This document shows positions 18,270 to 27,950 of a stretch of DNA of 64,000 bases, one piece after another (positions within the stretch are counted from its first letter, which is position 1; every line of letters starts with the position of its first letter). Origin of the DNA: M3007 sp041392625 (lineage in GTDB: Bacteria; Bacteroidota; Bacteroidia; Chitinophagales; Saprospiraceae); contig JAWKLR010000017.1 in assembly GCA_041392625.1 (NCBI GenBank), positions 1 through 64,000 of the forward strand. The letters run 5' to 3'. Made by a program: the position numbers and the translations under genes. The notes below the pieces were generated by a model. That model searched no databases. It was not told where the DNA came from and saw nothing but the letters and a program-made list of their open reading frames with translations.

Positions 18270-18419
18270 TTAACCACCTACAAAAAGGAAGTACATCAAA
18301 AGTATCAATGCCAGCGTGGCAATTCCCACAATGAGCAAAAATTTACGCGATTCCTCCCGGTCTTTTGCTGAGTTAGCTCCTTTGCTACTGGTCTTTCTTA
18401 TTTTAGTTCTTCGTGTCAT
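18270..18419 (-). CDS. 49-residue single-span membrane protein
   Basis: ATG at 18419 opens a 49-codon frame ending at 18270. The product has a strongly basic N-terminus (MTRRTKIRKTSSK), a charged KDREESRKF junction and one membrane helix (about 28-46, LLIVGIATLALILLMYFLF) with a GG end. This layout is that of a small cytoplasm-in inner-membrane protein. I recognise no family; coding is supported by the clean start, composition and the terminator that follows. Confidence 0.6.
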   Translation of the reverse strand: MTRRTKIRKTSSKGANSAKDREESRKFLLIVGIATLALILLMYFLFVGG

Positions 18420-18502
18420 AATAGAAGATTTTAGTTGGTAAATATACGATTAATGACGTTTAGTTTAAAATGCTCTTGCGCGCAATTCTGGGTCTGATTG
18501 AA

Positions 18503-20143
18503 TTATCGGATTCCCTGTTCCTCAAAAATTCGCTTCAGCCATTTCAACATGGCCAACAAGCCCAGACAGGCGATAGCCAATAAGACGAAGTTGACCCAGA
18601 AGAAATTGGCTTTATGTTCGTAGCTGTCCCACATGGTAGCCAGGATTCCACTGAGTTTGTTTCCAATGGAAGTCGAGAGCAACCAGCCTCCCATCATGAG
18701 GCCGGTAAGTCGTGGTGGTGAAACTTTGGATACCATGGACAAGCCCATGGGACTCAGGCAAAGTTCACCCAAACTGATCACTGCATAGGTTCCAAACAGC
18801 CAACCTACCGATGCCTTCATTTCCCCGTTGTGGCAGGCGTATACTGCACCGATAGTAACAAGGGTAGAAAGGGCAGAGATAAATAAACCCCATCCGATTT
18901 TACCCGGAGTACTTGGCTCTCGTTTTCTGCGTCGCAGGAAGGAGAAGAACCACACAACCAGCGGGGTAAAGACAATGATGAAAAAAGGATTGATGGATTG
19001 ATAAATTTCTGTCGAAACTACATTCAGCGAAGAGCCCGGGGCAGGGCGCTCGTTTTCCGGCACATTTATAAAGTAAGGGTGGTTGGTCACCGCAGTGACA
19101 AACTCCCCTGTAGCCGGATCTTTCTCTCTTCGGAATTGATTGTCGTACACCGCAAATGTATCTGGTTCTCCGGGAATTTCCTGAACCATGCCCAATGCGC
19201 CAGCCGGTTTTTCCATCCATTCCGGAATGGCACGGTCGGTATAGTATTCTGCCCAGGTCGTCAGGGCAGTACCATTTTGCTTAAAAATTGCCCAGAAAAT
19301 AATCACAATACCAAACACGGCAAGCAAGGCCTTGATACGCGGTTTTTCGGCAGGACTGGATTTAACCAGAATCCAAAGGAAGAAACCTATAATTGGAATG
19401 GTTCCAAAAATAAACGCGTCTGCGGAGTCGGTACCCAGCAGGTTCCCAGGAATATTCCAAGCCAGGAAGCCGGTGATAATGGCCGGAAGCAACACGGAAC
19501 TCAAAAGCGTTACAACACCAGCCTCTGCCGGATTGGCTTCTTTCCGCACGTCGGCATGCGAATAGTTTTTCATCCCAAACAGGAAAACAGCAACACCGAT
19601 AAACATCCCGATGCCGGCTGCAGCAAACGCATAGCCCCATCCGTAGTTGTTGCGGAGGTAGGCAGCAAAGAAGTTGCAAATGAACGCACCGATGTTGATA
19701 CCCATATAAAATATGTTGTACCCATCGTCTTTTTTGTCTTCATACTGCTTTTCACTATAGAGATTCCCAAGCAGGGTTGAAATGTTTGGCTTAAAAAAAC
19801 CGTTCCCTATAATGATAATCGCAAGGGATAGGTAAAAGGTGTTGAGGTTCTGCGGTATGGCAAGCAGCAAGTAGCCTATACCCATTAGAATGCCCCCGAT
19901 CACGATGCTCACTCGATAGCCTAATACCCGGTCGGCCAACAGGCCACCTATAAATGGGGTGACATATACCAATGCAATGAATGTACCGTAGACGTCAGCG
20001 GAGGTGGCTCGTTCAAAGCCCATACCGTTTTTATCGGTGTCGGTCATGTACAGGAAGAAAATCCCAATCATGAGGTAATAGCCAAACCGTTCCCACATTT
20101 CGGTGAAAAAGAGATAGGGTAGGGCCTTTGGATGGTCTCGCAT
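18503..20143 (-). CDS. POT/PTR2-family proton-dependent peptide transporter
   Basis: A 546-residue major facilitator with about 12-14 membrane segments. The family start YLFFTEMWERFGYYLMIGI contains the ExxER-like proton-coupling motif, and GNGFFKPNISTLLGNLY is the PTR2 signature. A long periplasmic loop at about 310-375 carries the acidic/proline-rich insert typical of Bacteroidota members. It imports di- and tripeptides with protons across the inner membrane. It stands alone; CocE- and prolyl-oligopeptidase-type peptidases elsewhere in the window could supply its substrates (inference). Confidence 0.9.
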   Translation of the reverse strand: MRDHPKALPYLFFTEMWERFGYYLMIGIFFLYMTDTDKNGMGFERATSADVYGTFIALVYVTPFIGGLLADRVLGYRVSIVIGGILMGIGYLLLAIPQNLNTFYLSLAIIIIGNGFFKPNISTLLGNLYSEKQYEDKKDDGYNIFYMGINIGAFICNFFAAYLRNNYGWGYAFAAAGIGMFIGVAVFLFGMKNYSHADVRKEANPAEAGVVTLLSSVLLPAIITGFLAWNIPGNLLGTDSADAFIFGTIPIIGFFLWILVKSSPAEKPRIKALLAVFGIVIIFWAIFKQNGTALTTWAEYYTDRAIPEWMEKPAGALGMVQEIPGEPDTFAVYDNQFRREKDPATGEFVTAVTNHPYFINVPENERPAPGSSLNVVSTEIYQSINPFFIIVFTPLVVWFFSFLRRRKREPSTPGKIGWGLFISALSTLVTIGAVYACHNGEMKASVGWLFGTYAVISLGELCLSPMGLSMVSKVSPPRLTGLMMGGWLLSTSIGNKLSGILATMWDSYEHKANFFWVNFVLLAIACLGLLAMLKWLKRIFEEQGIR

Positions 20144-20684
20144 AGGGCGATTGCTTTAGATGTATTGGGTTAGAAGATAAATTGGCTGGAAATTCCACAG
20201 CCAGAAACTATGGAATGTTGATATAAGAACAAACTGATATAACAACATCACAAAGGTTCCAAGGCAAAAATAGCAGCAAAATACATTTATGCAAATCCTT
20301 CTTCCAGATAGCTTGCAAAACAGCCAATATTATTTATTTCAAAGTGGTCTTCCCGGGTAGATGGCAGTAGTAAGTGGTAAGTAGTAAGTAGCAAGTTGTA
20401 AGTAGCAAGTTGTAAGTATTCAATTTAACTTACCACTTACCACTTATCACTTATCACTTATCACCTACCATTCACTTACCACTTACCACTCTTGCCAGAC
20501 ATTGCACAATTTGAAGTGCATAGTAGTGCAAAAAGCCTGGGTAATGTGTATTCAGTCCGGTTTGGTCGTTTTCTTTGGTGAAGACGAGCCCAAGCCCCGG
20601 TTTTGATCAAGGTGGACTACTCCAAATCCAAACACATGGATTGCCGCGCACGATCCATTTTAAACACTCAATAACGATACAACT
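20144..20684. other. Non-coding gap with repeats, no gene seen
   Basis: No convincing coding frame or RNA gene is visible in these 541 bases. They hold the heptad repeat region described separately and the upstream region of the decayed small gene. Confidence 0.6.
20364..20490. repeat. Inverted cluster of AAGTGGT/AAGTAGT heptads
   Basis: From 20364 to about 20418 the plus strand repeats seven-base units such as TAAGTGG, TAAGTAG and TAAGTTG; from about 20428 to 20490 the same units appear in reverse complement (TTACCAC, TTATCAC). The two halves could fold into a long imperfect hairpin. The units are contiguous and lack spacers, so it is not a CRISPR array. Confidence 0.7.
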
Positions 20685-21149
20685 ATGTTGAAAAAATCTG
20701 GCATCCTCTTATTGTTTCTTTTGTGTCTGACAAGCTTTGTGCAGGCACAGCAGAAGGATCCGGCAGGTGAACCGGCTGGCACATATGGCCCTTCGTTGGT
20801 CCCATCCGAAAAGCCAACGACGGATAGTATTCTGGTGACAGTTATTTTGCGCCACCAACAGGATAAAAACCTGGCAGAGATTCGAGAAAACTAGAATCTC
20901 AAGGATTTTGGGGATTTTTCCCCGCCACCAGATGTAAAGGTGTTGTCCCGGACAATCGCTATGGATATGGCCACATCATCACACTGGTCGTACCAGCCAA
21001 TGCTACCTGTCCGACTCAATCTCGCGCTTGAGAATGGTGCCTGGGGTGCCTTTGATACCGATATTTACCTTACTTACGATTACAAAGGCGTCTGGGAAAA
21101 TTGTCTGGAACGCCGCGCAGAAGCAGCGGAAGATCGCGAGGATAATTAG
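20685..21149 (+). pseudogene. Decayed small secreted-protein gene
   Basis: An ATG at 20685 opens a signal peptide (MLKKSGILLLFLL to FVQAQ) and a conserved-looking VTVILRHQQDKNLAEIR segment, then a TAG stop at 20892. Past it, sensible protein appears in alternating frames: LESQGFWGFFP in one, RYGYGHIITLVVPANAT in another, and LNLALENGAWGAFDTDIYL back in the first frame, which ends cleanly at 21149. The net frame is preserved, so several small indels cancel out. I read it as a decayed gene for a about 150-residue exported protein of unknown function. Confidence 0.6.
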
Positions 21150-21172
21150 TGATCCGTATTTCCTTAGGTCCT

Positions 21173-21213
21173 AAAACAAGAGGGTTTCACCGACAGTGAA
21201 ACCCTCTTGTTTT
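21173..21213. terminator. Bidirectional terminator
   Basis: ACAAGAGGGTTTCAC at 21176-21190 pairs perfectly with 21196-21210 around a 5-base loop, with A-run before and T-run after. It lies between the convergent decayed gene and the GWxTD gene and can serve both strands. Confidence 0.85.
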
Positions 21214-21218
21214 GCTTG

Positions 21219-22688
21219 TTAAAAGTCTTCAAAATAAATGCGGGCGTTTCGGTTGGTATTTGATTTCATTTGAGTGGCATCGTGGTAATTAGCCCCATCA
21301 AATTCCTCACCGGCGTTTCTGGAATACAAATCCCGTTCCCAGCGTGGGTTGTTGATCTCTCCTCGTGCAGTTGAGTGCAGAATAATATAGTCTTCGCCAG
21401 CCAGGGATGGGTTGTAAAACAGGAACTTCACATTTTTTTGGCGGGTAACAGGGAAGTTATAATACACCCAAATCTCATAGGGTGGGGCACTGGGCTCGTC
21501 TTCCACGTGGATGTAATCGTCCGGTGAGCCATACCGCATGAAAATTCGGCCCCGGTCAGTTTCAAATCCATGACGGAATCCGCTGTGGAACTTTTCGTCC
21601 ACTTGCCGGGCAACCGTCAGGTATTCCTTATACGCTTGTTCGGGATTGTTTGGGTCCTTTTTTACAAAATGGCGAAACAGGAAAAAGCGCATGGCTTTCA
21701 GGTCGGATTCCCGCGCGAGGATATTTTTGAGTGTTTCTGTGTCATCTCCCTGGGTCAGTGGCGAGATTGCACGAAGTGCATACCGCAGTTCTTCCTCCTC
21801 TAACTGCTCCACAAATTGCTCGGCCATTAACTCGGCAGTAAGTGCTTCTTCCTGGATTTGTTGGAATGGATTGCTTCGTTGAAATTGTACTTCCCGTTTT
21901 TGCAACAGGGCATTGGTATGGTCGCGAAACTCCACCGTCAACAGGTAATTTCCGCTGCTAAGTTCCTTGATATCGATTGGAACCAGAACAGCATCGATTA
22001 CGTTTGGCTTTTTGCGTTGCACACCGGCGCTCACCAGAGTTTTATTTCCATTTCCTTTTTCTTCCTCTACAATGTAACGGATGGTGTAGAAGTCGGCCGA
22101 AGTAGCCTTGCTTGAGTAATAAATTTCGGCATAAAATGCCATGGTTTTCGCGGCACGGTCGTAGTATTTGAACGGCAACGGTTCCAGATAATACCCATTT
22201 TTTGTAAACGGATTATCGCTTTGGTCTTCCTTAAACTGACGAAGCAACTGGATGTCACTCAGGTACAATTGATCTGAAACATTGACCTCAAGGTCTGATC
22301 GGTAACTGGCAGTATTCAGGCTGTCATTGCTATCGGTAAATGTCATCTCAAGCTGATAACTTCCATTTGCCAACATCATGCGTTTGACATCCAGAATGGA
22401 TTGCGGGACGGTTACAACAGGACTGTTCAACTCGTATTTTTCATAACTAACAATCCGCTCTCCATCTTTAACCAGAATCAGCACATGGACTCCGGCTTGA
22501 AGGTTGGTACTGTCGACATGGACATAGTTTACTGCTGCGGCAGCCACTTCCATACTGATTTCTACATAGGATTTTGTCGGAGTAGCATAGACAATGTGGC
22601 TTACACCAACATCGAGGCCAAGCAAGGCATTTTTGGCAAAAAATAATATACCCAAAAAGGTGAACAGGCGTTGTTTTGTCTTTTTCAT
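21219..22688 (-). CDS. GWxTD domain-containing secreted protein
   Basis: A 489-residue protein with an N-terminal hydrophobic signal (TFLGILFFAKNAL), a beta-rich middle with repeated VEISMEV- and YQLEMTFTDS-like strands (about 30-270), a helical linker (EEALTAELMAEQFVEQLEEE) and a C-terminal GWxTD domain with the hallmark GFETDRGRIFMRYGSPD and YEIWVYYNFP. GWxTD proteins are Bacteroidota/Gemmatimonadota-linked exported proteins of unknown reaction. It is a single gene bounded by a terminator on its 3' side. Confidence 0.8.
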   Translation of the reverse strand: MKKTKQRLFTFLGILFFAKNALLGLDVGVSHIVYATPTKSYVEISMEVAAAAVNYVHVDSTNLQAGVHVLILVKDGERIVSYEKYELNSPVVTVPQSILDVKRMMLANGSYQLEMTFTDSNDSLNTASYRSDLEVNVSDQLYLSDIQLLRQFKEDQSDNPFTKNGYYLEPLPFKYYDRAAKTMAFYAEIYYSSKATSADFYTIRYIVEEEKGNGNKTLVSAGVQRKKPNVIDAVLVPIDIKELSSGNYLLTVEFRDHTNALLQKREVQFQRSNPFQQIQEEALTAELMAEQFVEQLEEEELRYALRAISPLTQGDDTETLKNILARESDLKAMRFFLFRHFVKKDPNNPEQAYKEYLTVARQVDEKFHSGFRHGFETDRGRIFMRYGSPDDYIHVEDEPSAPPYEIWVYYNFPVTRQKNVKFLFYNPSLAGEDYIILHSTARGEINNPRWERDLYSRNAGEEFDGANYHDATQMKSNTNRNARIYFEDF

Positions 22689-22980
22689 AGTGATTGGTTT
22701 CGTTGTTCAAAGCTTCATACAAGCAGGTTCAAAATTCAAACATGCTCCAATTATGCGGTCGTTGGGAACGGTAATATCCGAATTCTCATGGTATAGGCTT
22801 TACCACGTTTGATGCAAAAGTCAGGTTTCCGAATAGCTGCGAACATAGATTAGAATCCCAAATCTTACCCTTCAAATTTACGAGAGTCTGGCCAATAATT
22901 CCAGTGTTTTTCGACCGGTGAACGCCAGTTCCGGCAGAAGTAACTATTTGCAGCACAAGCCTGAAAAACCGAACATATTT

Positions 22981-24836
22981 TTAGTCCAGTACGTTCAATA
23001 AAATTGCAGAAGGTTTGGATGCAGAATGAAAAATGGTATGCTCTGCTTTGATAAAATCAGCATCTTCTGCCTCATAAATATTGATAAACTGCTGCGGGTT
23101 TCGGTCAACCAAAGGATACCAGCTGCTTTGAATCTGAATCATCAACCGGTGACCCTTTTTGAATTTATGCGCTACATCGGGCAATTGAAAACGGACTTTG
23201 GTTGGTGTATTTGGCTGAAATGCCTCCGGGCTTTCGAAACTATTGCGAAAGCGCCCGCGCAGGACTTCCCCCCGAACCAGCATTTGATAGCCGGCCAGTG
23301 GAACTCCATTGGAACTCTCTTCCAGATCGTTTGGAAAAACGTCGATCAGTTTTACGACAAAATCGGCATCTGTTCCGCTGATACTCACCCACAGGTCTGC
23401 AGTGATCGGACCGGCGACGGAAATATCTTCTTCCAAAATTCCGGTATCGTAGACCAACACATCCGGGCGGCGTGAGGCGAATCGCTGGTCGTCAACCATG
23501 TACTCTCGGGTGCGTTTTAGGTGTACATCTTCGGTATAAGGTACAGGATTTGCCGGATCGCTGATGTATGTATCCGCGCTTTCAGTCCCGCGGGGTCTTG
23601 TGGTTGATAATCCGCCGTTTGCCTGCAAGTAATACGTCCGCTGTTTCGCCTCTTTTGGTGGCCAACTGCTGTGCGTGGTCCAGGTGTTTGAGCCGGTTTC
23701 GAAAATCATAGCATCGGCGAGTTTCATATCGCCATTTCCTTTTAAGTAATATTCAAAAAACGGGAACTCAATTTCGCTTTGGTAGTACGCGCTGGTGTTG
23801 GATTCGAAGGAGACATTGCCCAATTTACTGCCATCGGTCCGTGCCCAACAGCCGTGGCACCAGGGGCCCATTACCAGTCTGTTGCTCACAGATTGTTTGT
23901 TCTGAGTTTCAATGGCCTTGTACACATTCCAGGCGCCAAAACAGTCTTCCGCATCGAATTGTCCACCTACGGTCATCACAGCGGGCATTACATTCTTCAA
24001 ATGGGGTCTTGGGTTGCGCGCTTGCCAAAATGCATCGTAATTGGGGTGCTCCATAAGTTCATTCCAGAACGGAATGCGTTCGTGCAGGTATTTTTCATTG
24101 AAATTTTTGACTGTTCCAACCTGCAGGTAAAACTCATAATTATCCTGAGTCCCCCAATCTGAAAAACCGGGCGTGCGTTTTGTAGTGGGCTCCGGGCGAA
24201 CTTGTCCGAATCCGGAATAAAACGAAAACGCATCCATTTGAAAAAATGCACCGTTGTGGTGGAAGTCATCGCCAATAAACCAATCTGTTACAGGTGCCTG
24301 TGGAGAGACCGCAGCGATGGCCGGATGTTGTGCTAAAATGGCCATCGTGGCATAAAACCCCGGGTAGGAAATCCCGTAAACACCGATTTTCCCATTATTG
24401 TTTTCTACGTTTTTCACAAGCCACTCTGCGGTATCATAGGTGTCAGAGGCTTCATCAATGTCTCTGCTTGATTTTTTATCCGGATTGAATGGGCGCACAT
24501 CCACAAACTCCCCTTCGCTCATGTATTTTCCGCGGACATCCTGCATCACAAAAATGTATCCCGACCTAGCCAGTTGCATGTTTTGAAATGAACCCACAAA
24601 CTCATTTTCCCCGTATGGAGAACAGGAATAGGGTGTGCGCTTGAGCAAAAACGGATAACTCCCGGCTTCTTTGGGCGTGTAAATGGAGGTAAACAACTTG
24701 ATCCCGTCGCGCATGGGAATCAGAACTTCTTGCTTGTTGTAGTGTGAGCGGATAAAATCCGCATCCGATTCCTGGGCCAGCAGGGAGGAGCCAAAAAACA
24801 AAAACAGATAAAAAACAGGGTAGTCGTATTTCGCAT
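22981..24836 (-). CDS. CocE/NonD-type alpha/beta hydrolase (X-Pro dipeptidyl-peptidase family), frameshifted signal region
   Basis: A about 615-residue S15-type hydrolase. Catalytic Ser is in GVYGISYPGFY, Asp in GGQFDAEDCFG and His in MGPWCHGCWAR, with the C-terminal jelly-roll (AGPITADLWVSISGTDADFVVKLIDVFP-type block split over the region 430-480). The main frame has no ATG before residue-coding sequence at 24801, while an ATG at 24836 opens a good signal peptide (MRNTTTLFF) in the neighbouring frame; joining them needs one base change in the T-rich stretch near 24795-24805. It likely acts in the periplasm on X-Pro peptides, esters or acylated amino acids. Confidence 0.8.
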
Positions 24837-24922
24837 GGATACTTGCTTGATGCCTGAATCAGGATTGAGACAGGAATGATTGAAAAAAAGTGCAAAATAC
24901 GGATTTGGTTTTGAGTGCCTAT

Positions 24923-25450
24923 CTATTCTTTTCGGATGGGCGATACCGGCAGGATTTGTATGTTTTCCAGGTCTTCTGGCCGGACTGTCTCCAGGTTAAG
25001 GGTGACGCTGGGTCTACCCTGGTAATCGTACACCTGGTTGCCCCGGTGGCTGGTTTGAGTTGCACCCAGTTTGGTAAGTGAATTTTTACTGTAAAAATCT
25101 ACATCCTCCTTTAAGGGTACCAAAGCCTGATTGTCAATCCAAATCCAGGATGCATCTTCCATTTGGACAATCTCCACGTGCTGAATGCTGCTGCCCGGTT
25201 CAAACGCATTGGAATCGGCCAGTTCAACGATTTGCATGCTTTCCGACCCTAGACCGCGATATGGGAAAATACAGGTTTGGCTCGTACCTTCCAATTGCAA
25301 TTCGCTGCAATCCACATTAATACGTACCCACTTGAGCGGGTGTTCTGTGGAAATGAGTGAATACCCTTCTTTGGGCAGAAGGGTTTGTGAAAAAAGCATC
25401 TGGGTTGACAGTAGTATCAGCAGTAGCGTGAGAACATTTTGGGTTTTCAT
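24923..25450 (-). CDS. Uncharacterised secreted protein
   Basis: A 175-residue protein starting at ATG 25450 with a signal peptide (MKTQNVLTLLLILL to LFSQ). The mature part is a mostly beta sequence without cysteine pairs of known type (SELQLEGTSQTCIFPYRGLG, VEIVQMEDASWIWIDNQALV) and ends RPEDLENIQILPVSPIRKE. No family recognised. It lies just upstream (in transcription) of the CocE gene, with an 86-base gap to that gene's ATG, so co-transcription is possible. Confidence 0.6.
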   Translation of the reverse strand: MKTQNVLTLLLILLSTQMLFSQTLLPKEGYSLISTEHPLKWVRINVDCSELQLEGTSQTCIFPYRGLGSESMQIVELADSNAFEPGSSIQHVEIVQMEDASWIWIDNQALVPLKEDVDFYSKNSLTKLGATQTSHRGNQVYDYQGRPSVTLNLETVRPEDLENIQILPVSPIRKE

Positions 25451-25639
25451 GGTCTTGGTTTTAAAGAAAAATAAAATGGGAGCAGCTAATTTTTCCAACT
25501 AATATACAACAACCCAAACCAGTTGGAATCTACACAAATGGCATTTTAAACCTTATTTAACAAGCAAGATTGAAATGCAATTTGATCAAATAGCAGACCA
25601 ATGGAAATTAGGTATCCCCATTTCTTTATCCCGTCTATA

Positions 25640-27824
25640 CTACTCCGTACGAATTAGTTTCCCATCAAACCGTTTATGTTCCAGCGTCAAATTCCAGAAA
25701 TACAAAGTGCTTTTATCTAGGAATTCTGCGGGGACAATCCAATGGTTGATTCCTGTTTTTGAAGCGCGTGTTATTTGATCAAAAATCAATGGCCCCGGGC
25801 GTCAAACACTTGGAGATTTGCATCACATGCTCGTCCTGGCATCTACTGTGAAACAAACAGGCGCATTACCGGGATTTGGGGTAGGGGGCGTAGAAGCCGA
25901 ATTCCATTGTTTTTTTGTTCATAAATGCCAATTGCACCGGATAGGTTCTTTGATTCGTCGGAGGCTTCAGCCAGAATGAAGACTGCCCAAGGTGAACCAG
26001 TTGGCTCACTTGGGTGCTTTGTTTTGCCTGCACACGCAGGGTAAAAAGCGGCCTGTTTTTTTCAAAATGCACAGGTTCCGTATGAAACCATACCAGTCGA
26101 AGTCCTTCTTCTTCCCGGATTGCGAAGGCATCCAAATCCATACCCGGATAATTGCCTGGAATTACTTCCAGGATTTCTATTTGGTCTGTATTGAATTGCA
26201 ATCCGGCTTGCAGGGCGTAAAGTGCGTGGTTTTCTCCAATAAAAAATGGAATTTCAAAGGACTTGCCGGATTCCAGCATTTGGTTTGGAGCCAATAAGGC
26301 AATGGGCTTCCGGTCATCTGCGGTAGAGGCACCATTAGCAGTAGTACAATTCACATCGCCAATTTTTACCGACCGCATTACGTACTCCTGTGGCGATAAA
26401 TTGGTAAAGTTGGACACCGTAATGTATTCCGGAAACTGCGAAGAAAACGGATTGGATGGGTCTGGAAAGTCCACTGCCGCATTTACATACCTCCAGGAGG
26501 TGTTGTTGGGAAAATTGGTATAGTTGCCCAATAACAATTGACGAAGTTGGAAGATGTCGGTTACTGTAATGGAGTTGCTTTTATTGACATCAGCAGCAAT
26601 CATCTGATAAGGAGAACTGAACGGATCGGTATTCAATATGTGAAGTGCAATGTGTAAAATATCGTTGCTTGTAATGCCTTCTGCGTGCTGGTCATCCCGG
26701 AGGGGAGTTGCGGTAAAGTCCGTTCCCAAAGGGATCAGAGAACTGATAAAACAACTACTTGAATCCATAGACCCGTTGCTCATCCCTGGCCAAAGCGGAG
26801 GTGAAAAATTGAGTTCAAGGTTTATCAGGCTGGCTTCAATGGAATCCATTGGCTGGCCGGTGCACCCGTATTCAAAACACACCGTAATCGGCCCGGCAAA
26901 TACCGATGGACAATAATTAAAGGCATCTCCAATTTCGACTGTTGTTTCGCAAAATGCACTGTTACCATATTTGTCCTTGGCCCAAATTTCCAAATCATGC
27001 GTTCCCATATTCTGACAGGAAAAAAGGATGTTTGATTGACTCTGACCAGTTGGCCCAACAGGAAAACCGGTTCCTGTACCCGAAATTCGGATTCCAAATT
27101 CCAACAAGGGGTATGGAGTGATATTATCTGTTACCAAATCAATAAAATCATTGGCAAATAGATAGATCATTCCGGTTGGTAACACATTGGCAGAGAGGCC
27201 GTTTACACAATTAAACTCAGGCGGAGCGCAATCCAGCACTTCAAAAGAATATATGCAGGTATCCTGCTGTTGCCCATCTTCCAAAATCCATTTTATCTGG
27301 TGTTGACCGAGGGGGAGGATGAGATCGGAAAAAGCAAAAGGACTGAGTTCGGTATTCCAACGCAATCGGTTGGTTATGGTATCGCCTGCACTTGTTTGCT
27401 CCAATGCAAATTGGTATTTCTGATCGAAGGGTACTGCCCGGTTGTCAAATGGAGCTGCTACGCCTCCGCCCTGGGTATTGAAGATTTGAATTTGCCCGTT
27501 TCCCAGCAGGTTATCAGGCCGTACGACCGATTCCTGAATGCCGTCGCCATCCAAATCCAGGAACAACTCATATCGGAGTTGGGCCAGGCCGCAACTGTCC
27601 AGGTATTGAAACTCTAAATTTACCGGCGCTTCCGGTAGGTCATGCAGTGCATGGTGGCTGTCCCAGAAAAAGCTTGAGTTCCACAGGCTCTGATCATTGT
27701 TAGAATCATCGCACAAGCTATCTAAAGCCATGGGGCATGGAAGCAGGGTGTAATTGCATTGTGCTTGTGACCGTGAAACGAACAGCAAACAAAACAAAAC
27801 AAGTAAGGTGAAGTTGGTTTTCAT
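25640..27824 (-). CDS. Secreted protein with dockerin-like repeat and frameshifted T9SS sorting domain
   Basis: ATG 27824 opens a signal peptide (TLLVLFCLLFVSRSQAQ) and an unbroken frame to 25866 (652 residues). It has HYR-like beta domains, a dockerin type I unit (ADVNKSNSITVTDIFQLRQL near residue 415) with Asp/Asn ligands, and a cohesin-like beta domain after it. The frame then stops right after YAPYP, but the following bases encode in shifting frames a T9SS type A tail: NPGNAPVCFTVDAR, EHVMQIS, DQITRASKTGINHW and finally FDGKLIRTE with a TAG at 25640-25642. At least four small indels must lie between 25740 and 25880. The protein would be exported and surface-attached if intact. Confidence 0.7.
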
Positions 27825-27855
27825 ATTTTGGAGTTTAAAACGTGATGCAGGTTTT

Positions 27856-27863
27856 CAAAAATA
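27856..27863 (-). promoter_or_regulatory. -7 promoter element (TATTTTTG) of the dockerin gene
   Basis: Read on the minus strand this is TATTTTTG, matching TAnnTTTG, 32 bases before the ATG at 27824. Confidence 0.4.
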
Positions 27864-27950
27864 CGGCTTAAGCATCAATAGTCAAAGTGCATGGGTTTGG
27901 AATCCAGCTCTTTGTCTGATACCAGGAAGTTTTTATCCCACAAACCAGAA

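Noticed and set aside
18998..19780. 260-codon plus-strand frame opposite the POT transporter
   Set aside because: Antisense shadow rich in Arg/Cys/His; the minus-strand transporter has full family motifs.
20364..20490. CRISPR array
   Set aside because: Units are seven bases, contiguous, without spacers, and inverted in two halves; no cas genes.
25575..25778. 67-codon plus-strand frame
   Set aside because: It is antisense to the hidden T9SS domain of the dockerin gene and has no other support.
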